DNA from: a virus
Virus record (IMG/VR): IMGVR_UViG_3300047378_000087
Coordinates: 1 to 29,895 of that record
DNA length: 29,895 bases
Direction: 5' to 3' (one strand)
The position numbers and the translations under genes were made by a program. This document shows positions 6,992 through 14,800 of the stretch, in pieces (positions within the stretch are counted from its first letter, which is position 1; each line of letters begins with the position of its first letter). The notes beneath the pieces are model-generated. The model was not told the origin of the DNA. It saw nothing but the letters and a program-made list of their open reading frames with translations, and did no database searches.

Positions 6992-7153
6992 TATCGTGCG
7001 GGTGGCCGTTGATAGTGTAAAAAGTTTGGCGCTTTTTGGTAGCAACGTCATCCGAGGCTAAACAACCACCATTCCCGTGGTAAGTCGATTTTACTTGCGA
7101 TGATAGCCACCCACTTAAACTTTGTAATCAAACCGGCGCCGACCCGCAAGATA
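6992..7153. other. Convergent intergenic gap with weak terminator-like sequence
   Basis: The rightward operon ends at 6991 and the long leftward operon ends at 7154, so transcription from both sides must stop here. The only candidate is an AAAAAG...CTTTTT hairpin (stem 6 bp, mostly A/T) near 7020-7040, which would work in both directions but is weak. ACCAC/GTGGT arms follow near 7068-7084. No tRNA or gene was found. Confidence 0.3.
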
Positions 7154-7537
7154 CTATTTAAAGCTGCTCAGAGTTTTTTGCATCGACTGGCTTTCGTTTA
7201 GGAATTCCGCCTCTGACACATACGTTGTTGCCTTGAGAACTTCGTCTCCGCGTCGAAAGACTACAGCATCCAGATCCACAGCGACAAAGGCGTAAACGTC
7301 TGATCGATGGCCGCTCTTTTTAGCTGTGTGGAACTTGTACCTTCGCCCTACTCCATGCGCCTTGCTGGCGCTCTTTACCTGCAACGTGAGAGTGCGTTCA
7401 TACATTTGTATATACGCATCGTGGTCCCTGATCTGGCATAGGGTGCAGAGATAACCAGCAAGCGAAAGCCGAGCGAGTGCTATATGCTCGCCCGCCCTTC
7501 CAACTGCCGCGCTGGCCTTCTGATCTTGGACCCGCAC
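7154..7537 (-). CDS. PD-(D/E)XK nuclease-like protein, last gene of the late operon
   Basis: A 127-residue protein beginning at GTG. The pattern VGRAGEHIALARLSLAGYL with E17, RDHDAYI with D40, and TLQVKSA with Q53-x-K55 matches the PD-(D/E)XK fold in the variant where glutamine replaces the usual D/E before the lysine, as in group I intron-associated and related small endonucleases. DVYAFVAVDLDAVVF is the expected following strand pair. It sits immediately downstream of the endolysin in the late operon, an unusual place for a nuclease. It might act in anti-host, competitor-exclusion or packaging-related cutting; none is shown. The ribosome binding site (AGG, 8 bases before GTG) is weak. Confidence 0.65.
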   Translation of the reverse strand: MRVQDQKASAAVGRAGEHIALARLSLAGYLCTLCQIRDHDAYIQMYERTLTLQVKSASKAHGVGRRYKFHTAKKSGHRSDVYAFVAVDLDAVVFRRGDEVLKATTYVSEAEFLNESQSMQKTLSSFK

Positions 7538-7555
7538 TTAGCTAACCTAGCTAGA

Positions 7556-8011
7556 CTAGATCATAAGTTCAAAATGTGGACCATCGATGAAGGGCCGTCT
7601 GCCCTGTGACCGACGCAAATCAATGTATTCGTTCATGGCCGCTTCCATTGTGCCTTTATATTGGCCAATGCTATCGATGTGCCATGCAGCGCCCCAGCGC
7701 ACTTTGCAGCCAACAGCGTTGGCACCCTCAGACATTGCATCCGCCAGGTCATCATATAAATTCAGCTCCCATGACCCTCGCCCACCAACGTAGGCCATCA
7801 AATCAACGGCAAGGCCATCAAGGTGCTTGGATTTCATTGTCTGTGACGCGCCTTTGGCGACCAGCGCCTTCTGCATCTCAATCGTGCGAAGCCCTTGGAT
7901 AACGCCGAAATCCGTTTTGGTCGCTGTGATTGCATGTTTAACCACTCCAACCAACCTTTCATCGACGCCCTCCATGCGATCCAAACTGCGCTGTGATAAT
8001 TTGTAAGTCAT
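7556..8011 (-). CDS. Endolysin, M15-family peptidase (peptidoglycan L,D-/D,D-endopeptidase)
   Basis: A 151-residue single-domain peptidase that should cut cross-link peptides in the cell wall at lysis. The zinc site of the M15 family is visible: H63 and D70 in SKHLDGLAVDL, and H146 in DGPHFELM; D143 just before is a candidate catalytic acid. The length matches T5-type M15_4 endolysins. There is no signal peptide, so it needs the holin encoded directly upstream, whose gene overlaps it by 4 bases (ATGA). Confidence 0.88.
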   Translation of the reverse strand: MTYKLSQRSLDRMEGVDERLVGVVKHAITATKTDFGVIQGLRTIEMQKALVAKGASQTMKSKHLDGLAVDLMAYVGGRGSWELNLYDDLADAMSEGANAVGCKVRWGAAWHIDSIGQYKGTMEAAMNEYIDLRRSQGRRPFIDGPHFELMI

Positions 8012-8409
8012 TTCGTCAGTCCCTGTTTTTTCTCGTAACTTCTGAGTCCGCCCAGGCCGAGCATTCCCATCATTACGGTCATTAAGCTGCCCATGTCAAA
8101 AGTAGGCAGCTCCGGTATGGCGACACCAGCTACTGTGACGCCGAAAACTATGAATGGTTGCAGCACAAAGTGATATGCAAACGCAGTGCCGCAAACCCAG
8201 CCAATGAACGGACGCCAGCCGCCCTTGAATACAGATCCACTGGCCGCTTCAGCCTTGTTGACCTCAATCTGCGCCAGCATGGCTTGCTGCGCGTGCTTGT
8301 CGGCCATCGTAGTCAACTCATGCGCCAAGCGTGCGGCCTGATCTTTATCTTGGATGAATTTGTTGGCCAGCTCAGTGGCTGGCGCAATCAGCGCACTCAG
8401 AATGCTCAT
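8008..8409 (-). CDS. Three-segment holin (GTA-type Holin_3TMs)
   Basis: A 133-residue membrane protein that probably forms the hole releasing the endolysin. An N-terminal helical region (1-60, rich in A, Q, E, K) leads to GGWRPFIGWVCG, a signature of the 3TM holin family also present in alphaproteobacterial gene transfer agents. Hydrophobic segments lie at about 66-84, 82-99 and 105-122, ending with GLGGLRSYEKKQG. It overlaps genes on both sides by 4 bases. Its place beside the M15 endolysin supports the call. Confidence 0.85.
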   Translation of the reverse strand: MSILSALIAPATELANKFIQDKDQAARLAHELTTMADKHAQQAMLAQIEVNKAEAASGSVFKGGWRPFIGWVCGTAFAYHFVLQPFIVFGVTVAGVAIPELPTFDMGSLMTVMMGMLGLGGLRSYEKKQGLTK

Positions 8410-8657
8410 TTGTCCACCTCATACTCAACCTTTGAGCTTGAACCAGTGCTTGTCACGCTCGTCTTTGACTCTTTCCCCATCCAGATGGAGAAGGCCGCTG
8501 TGAAGGTTCCAGTGACCACCGAGATCAGACCAGCTTGAGAGACTGACAAATCTGGCTGACCCATCGCCCACTCTAAGCAGCGTATGTACATGACCGTCGT
8601 GACGAACATCATCAAGCGCGGCAGAACCTTCCAGTCATCTAATATTGTGTGGGCCAT
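8406..8657 (-). CDS. Small two-segment membrane protein, possible second holin or antiholin
   Basis: An 83-residue protein, started at MAHTILDDWKVLPR because AGGAAA lies just upstream. One hydrophobic helix is LPRLMMFVTTVMYIRCLEW, the second AGLISVVTGTFTAAFSIWMG; the C terminus is hydrophilic. Similar short proteins accompany lysis genes in marine phages. It overlaps the 3TM holin by 4 bases. It could be a second holin, an antiholin or a pinholin; the sequence does not decide. Confidence 0.7.
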   Translation of the reverse strand: MAHTILDDWKVLPRLMMFVTTVMYIRCLEWAMGQPDLSVSQAGLISVVTGTFTAAFSIWMGKESKTSVTSTGSSSKVEYEVDK

Positions 8658-8784
8658 GTAGTTTCCTACCTTCCTGCAAAAGCAAAAGAACCTCATTGAA
8701 CTCTCGACCAGATCGCGCAGCCAAGCCCTCAATGATTAGTTCAAGGTTTTGATCAAACAAGCGTATGATCTCTGCGTCCTTCAT
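8635..8784 (-). CDS. Small hypothetical protein overlapping the two-segment membrane protein
   Basis: A 49-residue frame (MKDAEIIRLFDQNLELIIEG at the start) begins right after the stop codon of the 155-residue protein gene, with CAGGGA 10-15 bases upstream. It fills the gap that would otherwise be the only break in this part of the operon, and its end overlaps the next start by 23 bases. It reads as two amphipathic helices without membrane segment. No family was recognised. The tight packing argues for a real gene. Confidence 0.5.
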   Translation of the reverse strand: MKDAEIIRLFDQNLELIIEGLAARSGREFNEVLLLLQEGRKLHGPHNIR

Positions 8785-9252
8785 CTACCATTTTCCCTGC
8801 TGTTTGCCGATAAAATATAACACGGCCCCAAGGCCAGCAATTCCAGCCAGCACGATGATGCCGCCGACCACCCACATTACGATGGCCTCTTTGATCTCAG
8901 CCTGACGATACGCAGTCTTCTTGCGTTGCGCTCTGATCTTGCGGAGCGTGTCTTTGTATTCCTCCAAACCTTTCGGCCCGTGCTGGTACATGATGATTGT
9001 CTCGATTTCCTTCTTCATCGCCTGCAAGCGTTTTTGCGCAGAGAATGCGTCAATCGCAGCCTGTTCTGCGGAGCCAGTTAGAGACGCAAACACACCCGGA
9101 TTCTTGGCCTTTTCAGCCGCGTAATTTACGTCAGAAACAGCACCAGCGAATTTGCTCAGAGCTGACGAAGCATCTCTGCCAGCGGCGATCAGCGACTTGG
9201 CATTGTTCACCGCCCCCGCGGCAATGGCTATAGCGGAAATTGGATCAATCAT
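8785..9252 (-). CDS. Membrane-anchored phage protein of unknown function
   Basis: A 155-residue protein. The N terminus MIDPISAIAIAAGAVNNAKSL is an amphipathic/hydrophobic stretch common to a family of proteins next to lysis and fibre genes in marine podo- and siphophages. The middle (70-125) is helical and highly charged. A clear membrane segment lies at about 126-149, WVVGGIIVLAGIAGLGAVLY, before a short basic tail. Position in the lysis cassette suggests envelope association, perhaps spanin-like or an internal virion protein; unproven. ATGA overlap links it to the upstream gene. Confidence 0.65.
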   Translation of the reverse strand: MIDPISAIAIAAGAVNNAKSLIAAGRDASSALSKFAGAVSDVNYAAEKAKNPGVFASLTGSAEQAAIDAFSAQKRLQAMKKEIETIIMYQHGPKGLEEYKDTLRKIRAQRKKTAYRQAEIKEAIVMWVVGGIIVLAGIAGLGAVLYFIGKQQGKW

Positions 9253-9434
9253 GCTTCTGCGAACCTCACTGGACAGATGTAGTGCGGCGGCAAGCTATAC
9301 TTGCGATCATACCATTGGCCCTTGCCGATCTTTTTCTGGCCGCACTCGTAATAACAAGATTTGACCAAAACATTGCCTGCGCCCTGTATCCATGCGTGTC
9401 CGAAGCTCACAAAGACCAGCGCGCAAAGCATCAT
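9249..9434 (-). CDS. Small secreted cysteine-containing protein
   Basis: A 61-residue protein with a likely signal peptide (MMLCALVFVSFGHAW) and a short mature part carrying three cysteines (in VKSCYYECGQ and YICPVR), which could form disulfides in the periplasm. Comparable tiny exported Cys proteins occur beside lysis genes in cyanophages and other marine phages. Four-base overlaps with both neighbours support translation. There is no proper lipobox, so it is not an obvious outer spanin. Confidence 0.6.
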   Translation of the reverse strand: MMLCALVFVSFGHAWIQGAGNVLVKSCYYECGQKKIGKGQWYDRKYSLPPHYICPVRFAEA

Positions 9435-9655
9435 TTTCTCTCTATCAATCGGTCTATTTTGGCGTCTAGGCCGTCCAGCCGCGTCATGAGCCTATTCATC
9501 TGGTCGGAGCTGTCCGCCTTAGTGATGTATTCTTCGCGCGTGCGATTGATAAGTATCTGCAAGCGCGTGATTTCATTGGTCCATGACTTAACCCAGAAGC
9601 CAATTCCAGTTACGACGATTGATAGCAGTCCGCTCCACATGATCTCGGCTTCCAT
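9431..9655 (-). CDS. Membrane-anchored coiled-coil protein
   Basis: A 74-residue protein with an N-terminal membrane segment (WSGLLSIVVTGIGFWVKSW) and a long charged helix with heptad-like leucine/isoleucine spacing (LQILINRTREEYITK, then MNRLMTRLDGLDAKIDRLIE). The layout resembles an inner-membrane spanin or a holin-like accessory and recurs in marine phages. It overlaps the secreted cysteine protein by 4 bases. A spanin function would need a partner lipoprotein, which is not seen. Confidence 0.65.
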   Translation of the reverse strand: MEAEIMWSGLLSIVVTGIGFWVKSWTNEITRLQILINRTREEYITKADSSDQMNRLMTRLDGLDAKIDRLIERK

Positions 9656-9771
9656 ATTGCAACCTTCTTTGCGCTTTATTCAATATAATATGTATCACAT
9701 TTCAGGTCTGTTTGCCACTTGAACGCAAGCAAAAGTTACTCAGGGTTAGCCGTCACAAATTCAAGCTAATC
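9656..9771. other. Largest gap in the late operon; no gene found
   Basis: This 116-base gap separates the fibre-side genes from the lysis cassette. Read leftward it has an imperfect hairpin GGATTAGC/GCTAACCC (about 9733-9765) without a T-run and an AT-rich TATTATATTG near 9683-9694 that could be a -10 element, but no matching -35 box was found. It may carry a lysis-cassette promoter or RNA processing site. Confidence 0.25.
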
Positions 9772-9984
9772 CTACACCTCTTCTGCTGGCGCTTCCAAAG
9801 ATGCCGTAAGCATATTCACAAACGCATCTTTGCCGACCATCAACTGATCCATATTAAACTGCGCAGAGTTGATTTTCTGCTGCAAAGAGTTGATGTGATT
9901 AATCATCACCTTTTGCTGATCTGTCAGTTGGTCTTCAGTGTAGTCAACATCGTTGATCGTGATTACCTTTTTGTCTTCGGCCAT
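9772..9984 (-). CDS. Small virion-associated-type protein (DUF6447-like)
   Basis: A 70-residue protein: KVITINDVDYTEDQLTDQQK is a short beta hairpin plus helix start, followed by a helical stretch with HINSLQQKINSAQ and an acidic end. This matches the layout of a small family (DUF6447-type) found next to tail-fibre genes in many cyanophages and other marine phages. GGAG lies about 8 bases before the ATG. Function is unknown; a fibre or baseplate accessory role is suggested by context only. Confidence 0.65.
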   Translation of the reverse strand: MAEDKKVITINDVDYTEDQLTDQQKVMINHINSLQQKINSAQFNMDQLMVGKDAFVNMLTASLEAPAEEV

Positions 9985-10006
9985 CGTGATCTCCTTTTAA
10001 GTTAAG

Positions 10007-10312
10007 TTAGCCCCAGGGTGTCCCAGAAGCTTCGGTTGGGTTTGCCATTGCGTCAATATTAGCAGCAATAGCAGCTTCAGTGTCATCTTGCGATACACTA
10101 TCCCACACCCAGCCTTGAGCCATTGCTTCAGTAACATCGGCATAAGCTACAAAGTCAGATGAGGATGGGTCAGGGGTTAGCCCGACAGTGCCATAAGATG
10201 ACGCAGAGTTGTCACCGTCAACGCCAGTGCAGCGCCAGTGAATTACGTTAATCCCACCTGTTGCGATGTCATGTTCGCATGTGGGGATAGTCCAAGTGTA
10301 TGTAATAGCCAT
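10007..10312 (-). CDS. Conserved small phage protein (DUF7936-like), fibre-adjacent
   Basis: A 101-residue protein starting MAITYTWTIPTCEHD and continuing NVIHWRCTGVDGDNSASSYG, a beta-rich pattern seen in marine-phage proteins encoded beside tail fibres. The second part (AYADVTEAMAQGWVWD to the end) is helical and tryptophan-containing, similar to pieces of tail-fibre assembly proteins. The start overlaps the upstream stop as TAATG. It may help fold or decorate the fibre; this is inference. Confidence 0.65.
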   Translation of the reverse strand: MAITYTWTIPTCEHDIATGGINVIHWRCTGVDGDNSASSYGTVGLTPDPSSSDFVAYADVTEAMAQGWVWDSVSQDDTEAAIAANIDAMANPTEASGTPWG

Positions 10313-10860
10313 TATGCTGCATCCTTAACTGGTTGTGGTGTTGCGTCTACAGTAGCCTGTGCTTCTGCACGTTCAGCTACATCAGAAGTAATCAATGGGT
10401 TCTCAATGGTTTCCTCTGTAGGTTCTGCCTCTGGGTCATCCTCTGAGTATACCAACCGTGTGACTGTAGCCTCTACAGGTTCAATGGCTGTGACTGTGAT
10501 GACATCGTGCATCACGTCTACCATTTCACCTGCATCTTCATCCCACACCTGTTCGCCTGTAGCTTGGCTTTCGACTACCTCTGCACGACCATCAGCAACG
10601 ATGTATTGTGCTAGTCGGGCCACTGCTACACGGTAGGCTGCAAGCTGTTGGTTGAACTTCTTGCTTTCAGCCGCAGTGCGCAAGTCCTCTGGGATGTCAT
10701 CATAGGTTGCAACCGTATCATCCCATGCGTCTGCACCGTCAGTGTTGATACTGTCTAGGACTGCTTGGTAGTCCATATTTCCTGCACTAAGTGGAATAAA
10801 AGTGTCTCCAGTCTGAATAACCTTACCACCAAACTCATCAGTAATAATTTTATATGCCAT
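10312..10860 (-). CDS. Acidic hypothetical protein in the fibre cluster (tail-fibre assembly-like)
   Basis: A 182-residue, strongly acidic protein. The first 30 residues (IITDEFGGKVIQTGDTFIPL) resemble an N-terminal hairpin seen in fibre-associated proteins; residues 45-95 are helical (KKFNQQLAAYRVAVARLAQY). The rest is rich in E, T, V and P, likely extended. Its position right after the fibre genes and before two other small proteins suggests a fibre chaperone or decoration, but no family was firmly recognised. Confidence 0.55.
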   Translation of the reverse strand: MAYKIITDEFGGKVIQTGDTFIPLSAGNMDYQAVLDSINTDGADAWDDTVATYDDIPEDLRTAAESKKFNQQLAAYRVAVARLAQYIVADGRAEVVESQATGEQVWDEDAGEMVDVMHDVITVTAIEPVEATVTRLVYSEDDPEAEPTEETIENPLITSDVAERAEAQATVDATPQPVKDAA

Positions 10861-10862
10861 GA

Positions 10863-11882
10863 TTATAACTCCGCATTGGCTACCCAGCCATCTCTAAAAA
10901 AACCTCGACCAGTGGTTGTTGCTGTTGCTTGTGTTCGAAAACCCACGTTGTTTATACTTGTAGCCCTAGAACCAAAATTTACTTGCGAACCATTTGACAA
11001 AGTAATCGCTGGCTGATCTCGCATTGGTACAGCAAAATTTTGTTGAGCATAATAAACCTGACCACTTGTTACATTACCCGAAAAAGTAATCTGAGAAGCA
11101 AAGTAAGACAAATCAGCATTTGATCTTTGATAATACCGCTGGCACAACGCCAGTTCTTCCCCATAGGATCGGGCGTGTTCAAAAGGCGTGGCGACTTTGC
11201 CGTACTCAAGCTGTATGCCTGTTACATCTAATGTAAATGTCCCCAGTGTTTGATCTCTAAATTCAATCAATAGATGTGAACCAGCATTTACAGTCTTACC
11301 ATTAATAGACGGACAGTGCATCGTAACTTCAAAACGCTTCCATGAAGTTTCAATATTAAATTCAGTGTTATCTACTACAACATCAGAACTACCCGAAGTC
11401 CCAAAGTCTTGGTAAGTAGTTAGTTTTATCTGTTTATCTACAGAACATTTTGCATAGAAACTAATAGTCACCGTTGTATTGTCGAACCTAGTAACGTCTT
11501 CAACACGTTGCCAGAAAAAAGAGAATGCCCCTGTTCTAGCTGTAGTTTGAGCCAAACGTACAAATTTCTGAATGTTAGGTACATGTGTTTGACCGTAGTC
11601 CATAGACTGTTGTGATACGGTAAGCGCACCACCTGTACCTGCCCTAGCCATAAATCTATCTAGTGTGTACACAGCGTTTGGGTTAGTAAAGCTCGTCCCA
11701 CGCTGCGCCACCTGCATGGCACCATTAATGATCCAGTTCCTACGCCCTGCACCAATCAGGTTAAACTGTTCCTGTGGTGTCTCAGCACGAAGCATAGCCT
11801 CGCCAGCTACACCCGTAGGCTTGCGGAGGTCAGCCAACTCCTCCCGTACATTTATGGCTGGTTTTGATACTTTAACTGTCAT
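10863..11882 (-). CDS. Tail fibre / receptor-binding protein with jelly-roll-like domain
   Basis: A 339-residue protein probably contacting the host surface. An N-terminal segment (about 1-45) rich in charged residues may join it to the virion. RRNWIINGAMQVAQRGTSFT followed by YTLDRFMAR is a hallmark of a fibre family in marine phages. Residues 60-245 then read as a carbohydrate-binding-like beta sandwich (VTISFYAKCS, FEVTMHCPSI, FTLDVTGIQLEYGKVATPFE). The C-terminal 80 residues are beta-rich and may be a trimer tip. It follows the giant fibre gene by 3 bases with AGAGGA as ribosome site. The role is inferred from family and place. Confidence 0.75.
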   Translation of the reverse strand: MTVKVSKPAINVREELADLRKPTGVAGEAMLRAETPQEQFNLIGAGRRNWIINGAMQVAQRGTSFTNPNAVYTLDRFMARAGTGGALTVSQQSMDYGQTHVPNIQKFVRLAQTTARTGAFSFFWQRVEDVTRFDNTTVTISFYAKCSVDKQIKLTTYQDFGTSGSSDVVVDNTEFNIETSWKRFEVTMHCPSINGKTVNAGSHLLIEFRDQTLGTFTLDVTGIQLEYGKVATPFEHARSYGEELALCQRYYQRSNADLSYFASQITFSGNVTSGQVYYAQQNFAVPMRDQPAITLSNGSQVNFGSRATSINNVGFRTQATATTTGRGFFRDGWVANAEL

Positions 11883-11885
11883 GGA

Positions 11886-14800
11886 TTAATCCTCTGCCAC
11901 TAGGCCGTTGCTGGCACTGATTGCTGCACCGACTGCATCGGTTGTGTTGTCTACTCTGCGTAGCCCTTGGAACACTGAACGTCCTGCGCTTGTACCTACA
12001 TGAAGCAACTCTGTGGTGTCATCGTATGCCAAAGCTGTTACCGCATCAGACGAGCCGTAGAGGGTTGCCTGTGCATTCTCTTGGAATAGCACCTTCTCGT
12101 CCTCGTAGATTTTAGCAATCTGTTCTGGGGATGGGGCTGTGGCTGAGATGCGCCAAAGGGCTAGGGAGCCTGTCCACCCAGACGTTGCTGTGGCGTTTGC
12201 GCCCAGCCTAAAGACAGCGGATGTATTATTCATATCTGTGCTATCAGATGCACTACCATCTTTTTGCCCATTGAAATACAAACTAACAATGCCGTTCTGT
12301 CTAATAACTGCAAAGTGAACCCAAGTATTATTATTGTATGCGGCTGTAGGAGTAACAACAATAGTAGGCGTTCCGCTTACGATTTTATACCATATAGCTT
12401 TACCCGTGCCATCCATATAAACAGTCATGCCGTTACCGCTTCTGGGGGAAGCACATCTCTCAAACATCGTTATGCCATTGCTACTTGTCTTAAACCAACC
12501 CATATAGCAGAAGTCACCCGTCCCGAAGTCTAGGTCAGAGTTATAAGGCTGCTCAAGGTAGTTGCTTGTAGAGAACCCAGAGTACCCCACCAAATCCGCA
12601 CCAGTAGCCACAGGGTTTTTGGTCACAGTGCCGAACACTTGTAGACCGTTGCCGTTCACACTGCGGTCTTCTTCGGCTAGGCGTACTGATACGTTGTCGT
12701 ATTTAGTAACGCCTGCTCCAGAGCTAATCATGCTTATTCTTGTAGTCGTTTCTGTAGCCACAAAAGTCTTAGAGTGTGGCCCTGTGCTTGTCCCAAGAGA
12801 GCCACTATAGTAAACCGATCCTATGTTTGAGGCAGAACCAATACCAAACCAAAAAGCACTCGTTGTTGATATTTTATCAAAAGACAAAACGTAAGTTTCA
12901 TTAACTACAGTTGTAATGTCTTGATATGCCCTACTATCAGAACCAGCATTGGCGGTGTCATCAACAACAAGATAACCAGAAGCATCCCAGCTTACTACAG
13001 CATTGACCGCAGTCCACCCAGATACATCACTATCAAACGTACCATTCGTCACCAACTCACTGCCAGTAACGTCAGTATCATCCGTGTCGCTCAAGGTGGA
13101 TAGTTTGATGTCGCCGTTCATCCAGCCTGTGTTGAAACTACTGTTGATGTACGAAACCAAAGCTGTGCGTGTTGCAAAACCATTCTGACCAGAGTGACCT
13201 GCAACCATGTTAAGCGCAGTCCATGAGGCATTACTTGAAGTGTCAGCCGTTAATCCAACTGCAAAGCTACGAGGTGTACCTAGCTTTGTAAGAATATTAC
13301 CGCTAAACGCACTCAAAACTGAAGAAGATAGACGCTCGTAAGATGCACTGTAAGAATAAAAGTTCCGAAATGTAGGGAAACTATCCGATAAAGAACCTAC
13401 ATCTCCGTAGTATTGCGTGTCATCAGCGAAGGTTGTATCTTCGGCGTACAAGTCCGAGCCGTTAAACATAACGCTATAATAAACAGACGTAGAGGCACTA
13501 TCAACAACAGTCCCATCATCCTTTATAACACTCACGCCACCGCCAGTCGCCACCGCAATAGTCGGCACAGGCAGACCTGTAGCAGCATCAAGAGGGGCGT
13601 TGGGCAGAACGGTCATGGCTACATCGTTGACGTTTGAGTTTGCTATAACGAGGTCGCTGGCACCAGAAACATTGTTATAGTAGTTAGCCCCACCTGTGTT
13701 TCTGTTGGCAATCTCTCCACCTAGGTAATAACCCCCGTATGCGGTAGAGGCAGTTAGCCACCGAGCAGTGTCTTTTAAGAAGTAAATCTCGTGGAAGCCC
13801 GAGCCAGCATCGTGGCACACAGCCAAAGTTCCTTGCAGCATGGTCATTCCGGTGATGGAACCGGATCGTAACATACTACCGCTGGTGCTGTTAAATACCA
13901 TCCACATAGGCAAATCAGGATCATCACCATCGTAGATCGTAACCTGATTACTCTCAGCCACAATAACAGCAACCGCAGGGAACTCCTTACGGCTACCACG
14001 GGTGGCAGTGTTCAGTGTCTCATTGTACCAGCTAGTGCCTTGTGTGCGCTTACGCCATGCACCGCCATCGCTGTCCTTGCTGGTGTCGTACACGAATACA
14101 TCTACGGCTGTGTCAGAGATGTCTTTGGCAATAGCTGTTAGGTCTGCTGAAGCCGTGGACACGCTATCAGTATTGACTGTGCCAGACAGGTAGAGGTCTT
14201 TGAAGCGTGCGCCTGAAAAGCCAAGGTCAACAGCATTATCTCGGCCTACGCCACCAACAGATGCAACAGGGAAAATAGCATCGATGCCATTGTTAAAACG
14301 AATAACGGTGTCGTCAGTGCCGATATCCAAGTCACCACCATACGTCCCAATACTCCCCACAGTGGTGCCGTTTTTGCGGAACTGAATAATGTCGCCGTCT
14401 GTTGACGTGCGATTCAAGATACTTACGCTGTTACCATTTGTGGCAGCATATATGCGACCGCCAGATACAACAAAACCTTGATCTGCTGACGTTCCTGCGT
14501 TGTTATTATACGGTGTTGTGTCAGTAGTCCCCACCAGCAAGTCACCCGCTGATGTGATGCGCATGGCTTCTGACGCTGCGGCGAAAGCATCATTATTAGT
14601 TTGAAATCTAAGACTTCCTGTCTCTAAGCGTATCTGATAGTTTTGGTCTGTTGTGTCTGTTTCCTTGAAGCGAAGTGTTGGAAATGCCGCTTCAATTCTG
14701 ATGTTATCAGTAACATGCAGCTTATCATCAGGCGAACTTGTACCAATCCCAACATTACCGATGCTGTTGATGCGCATGGCTTCTGAGCCTCCAACATCAA

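Noticed and set aside
6992-7153. Possible tRNA in the convergent gap
   Set aside because: Neither strand shows a TTCGA-type T arm, a cloverleaf-compatible set of arms or a plausible anticodon stem.
9249-9655. Spanin pair made of the coiled-coil and cysteine proteins
   Set aside because: The cysteine protein has no lipobox cysteine at a sensible cleavage position and the genes are not nested, so the standard i-spanin/o-spanin call is not supported.
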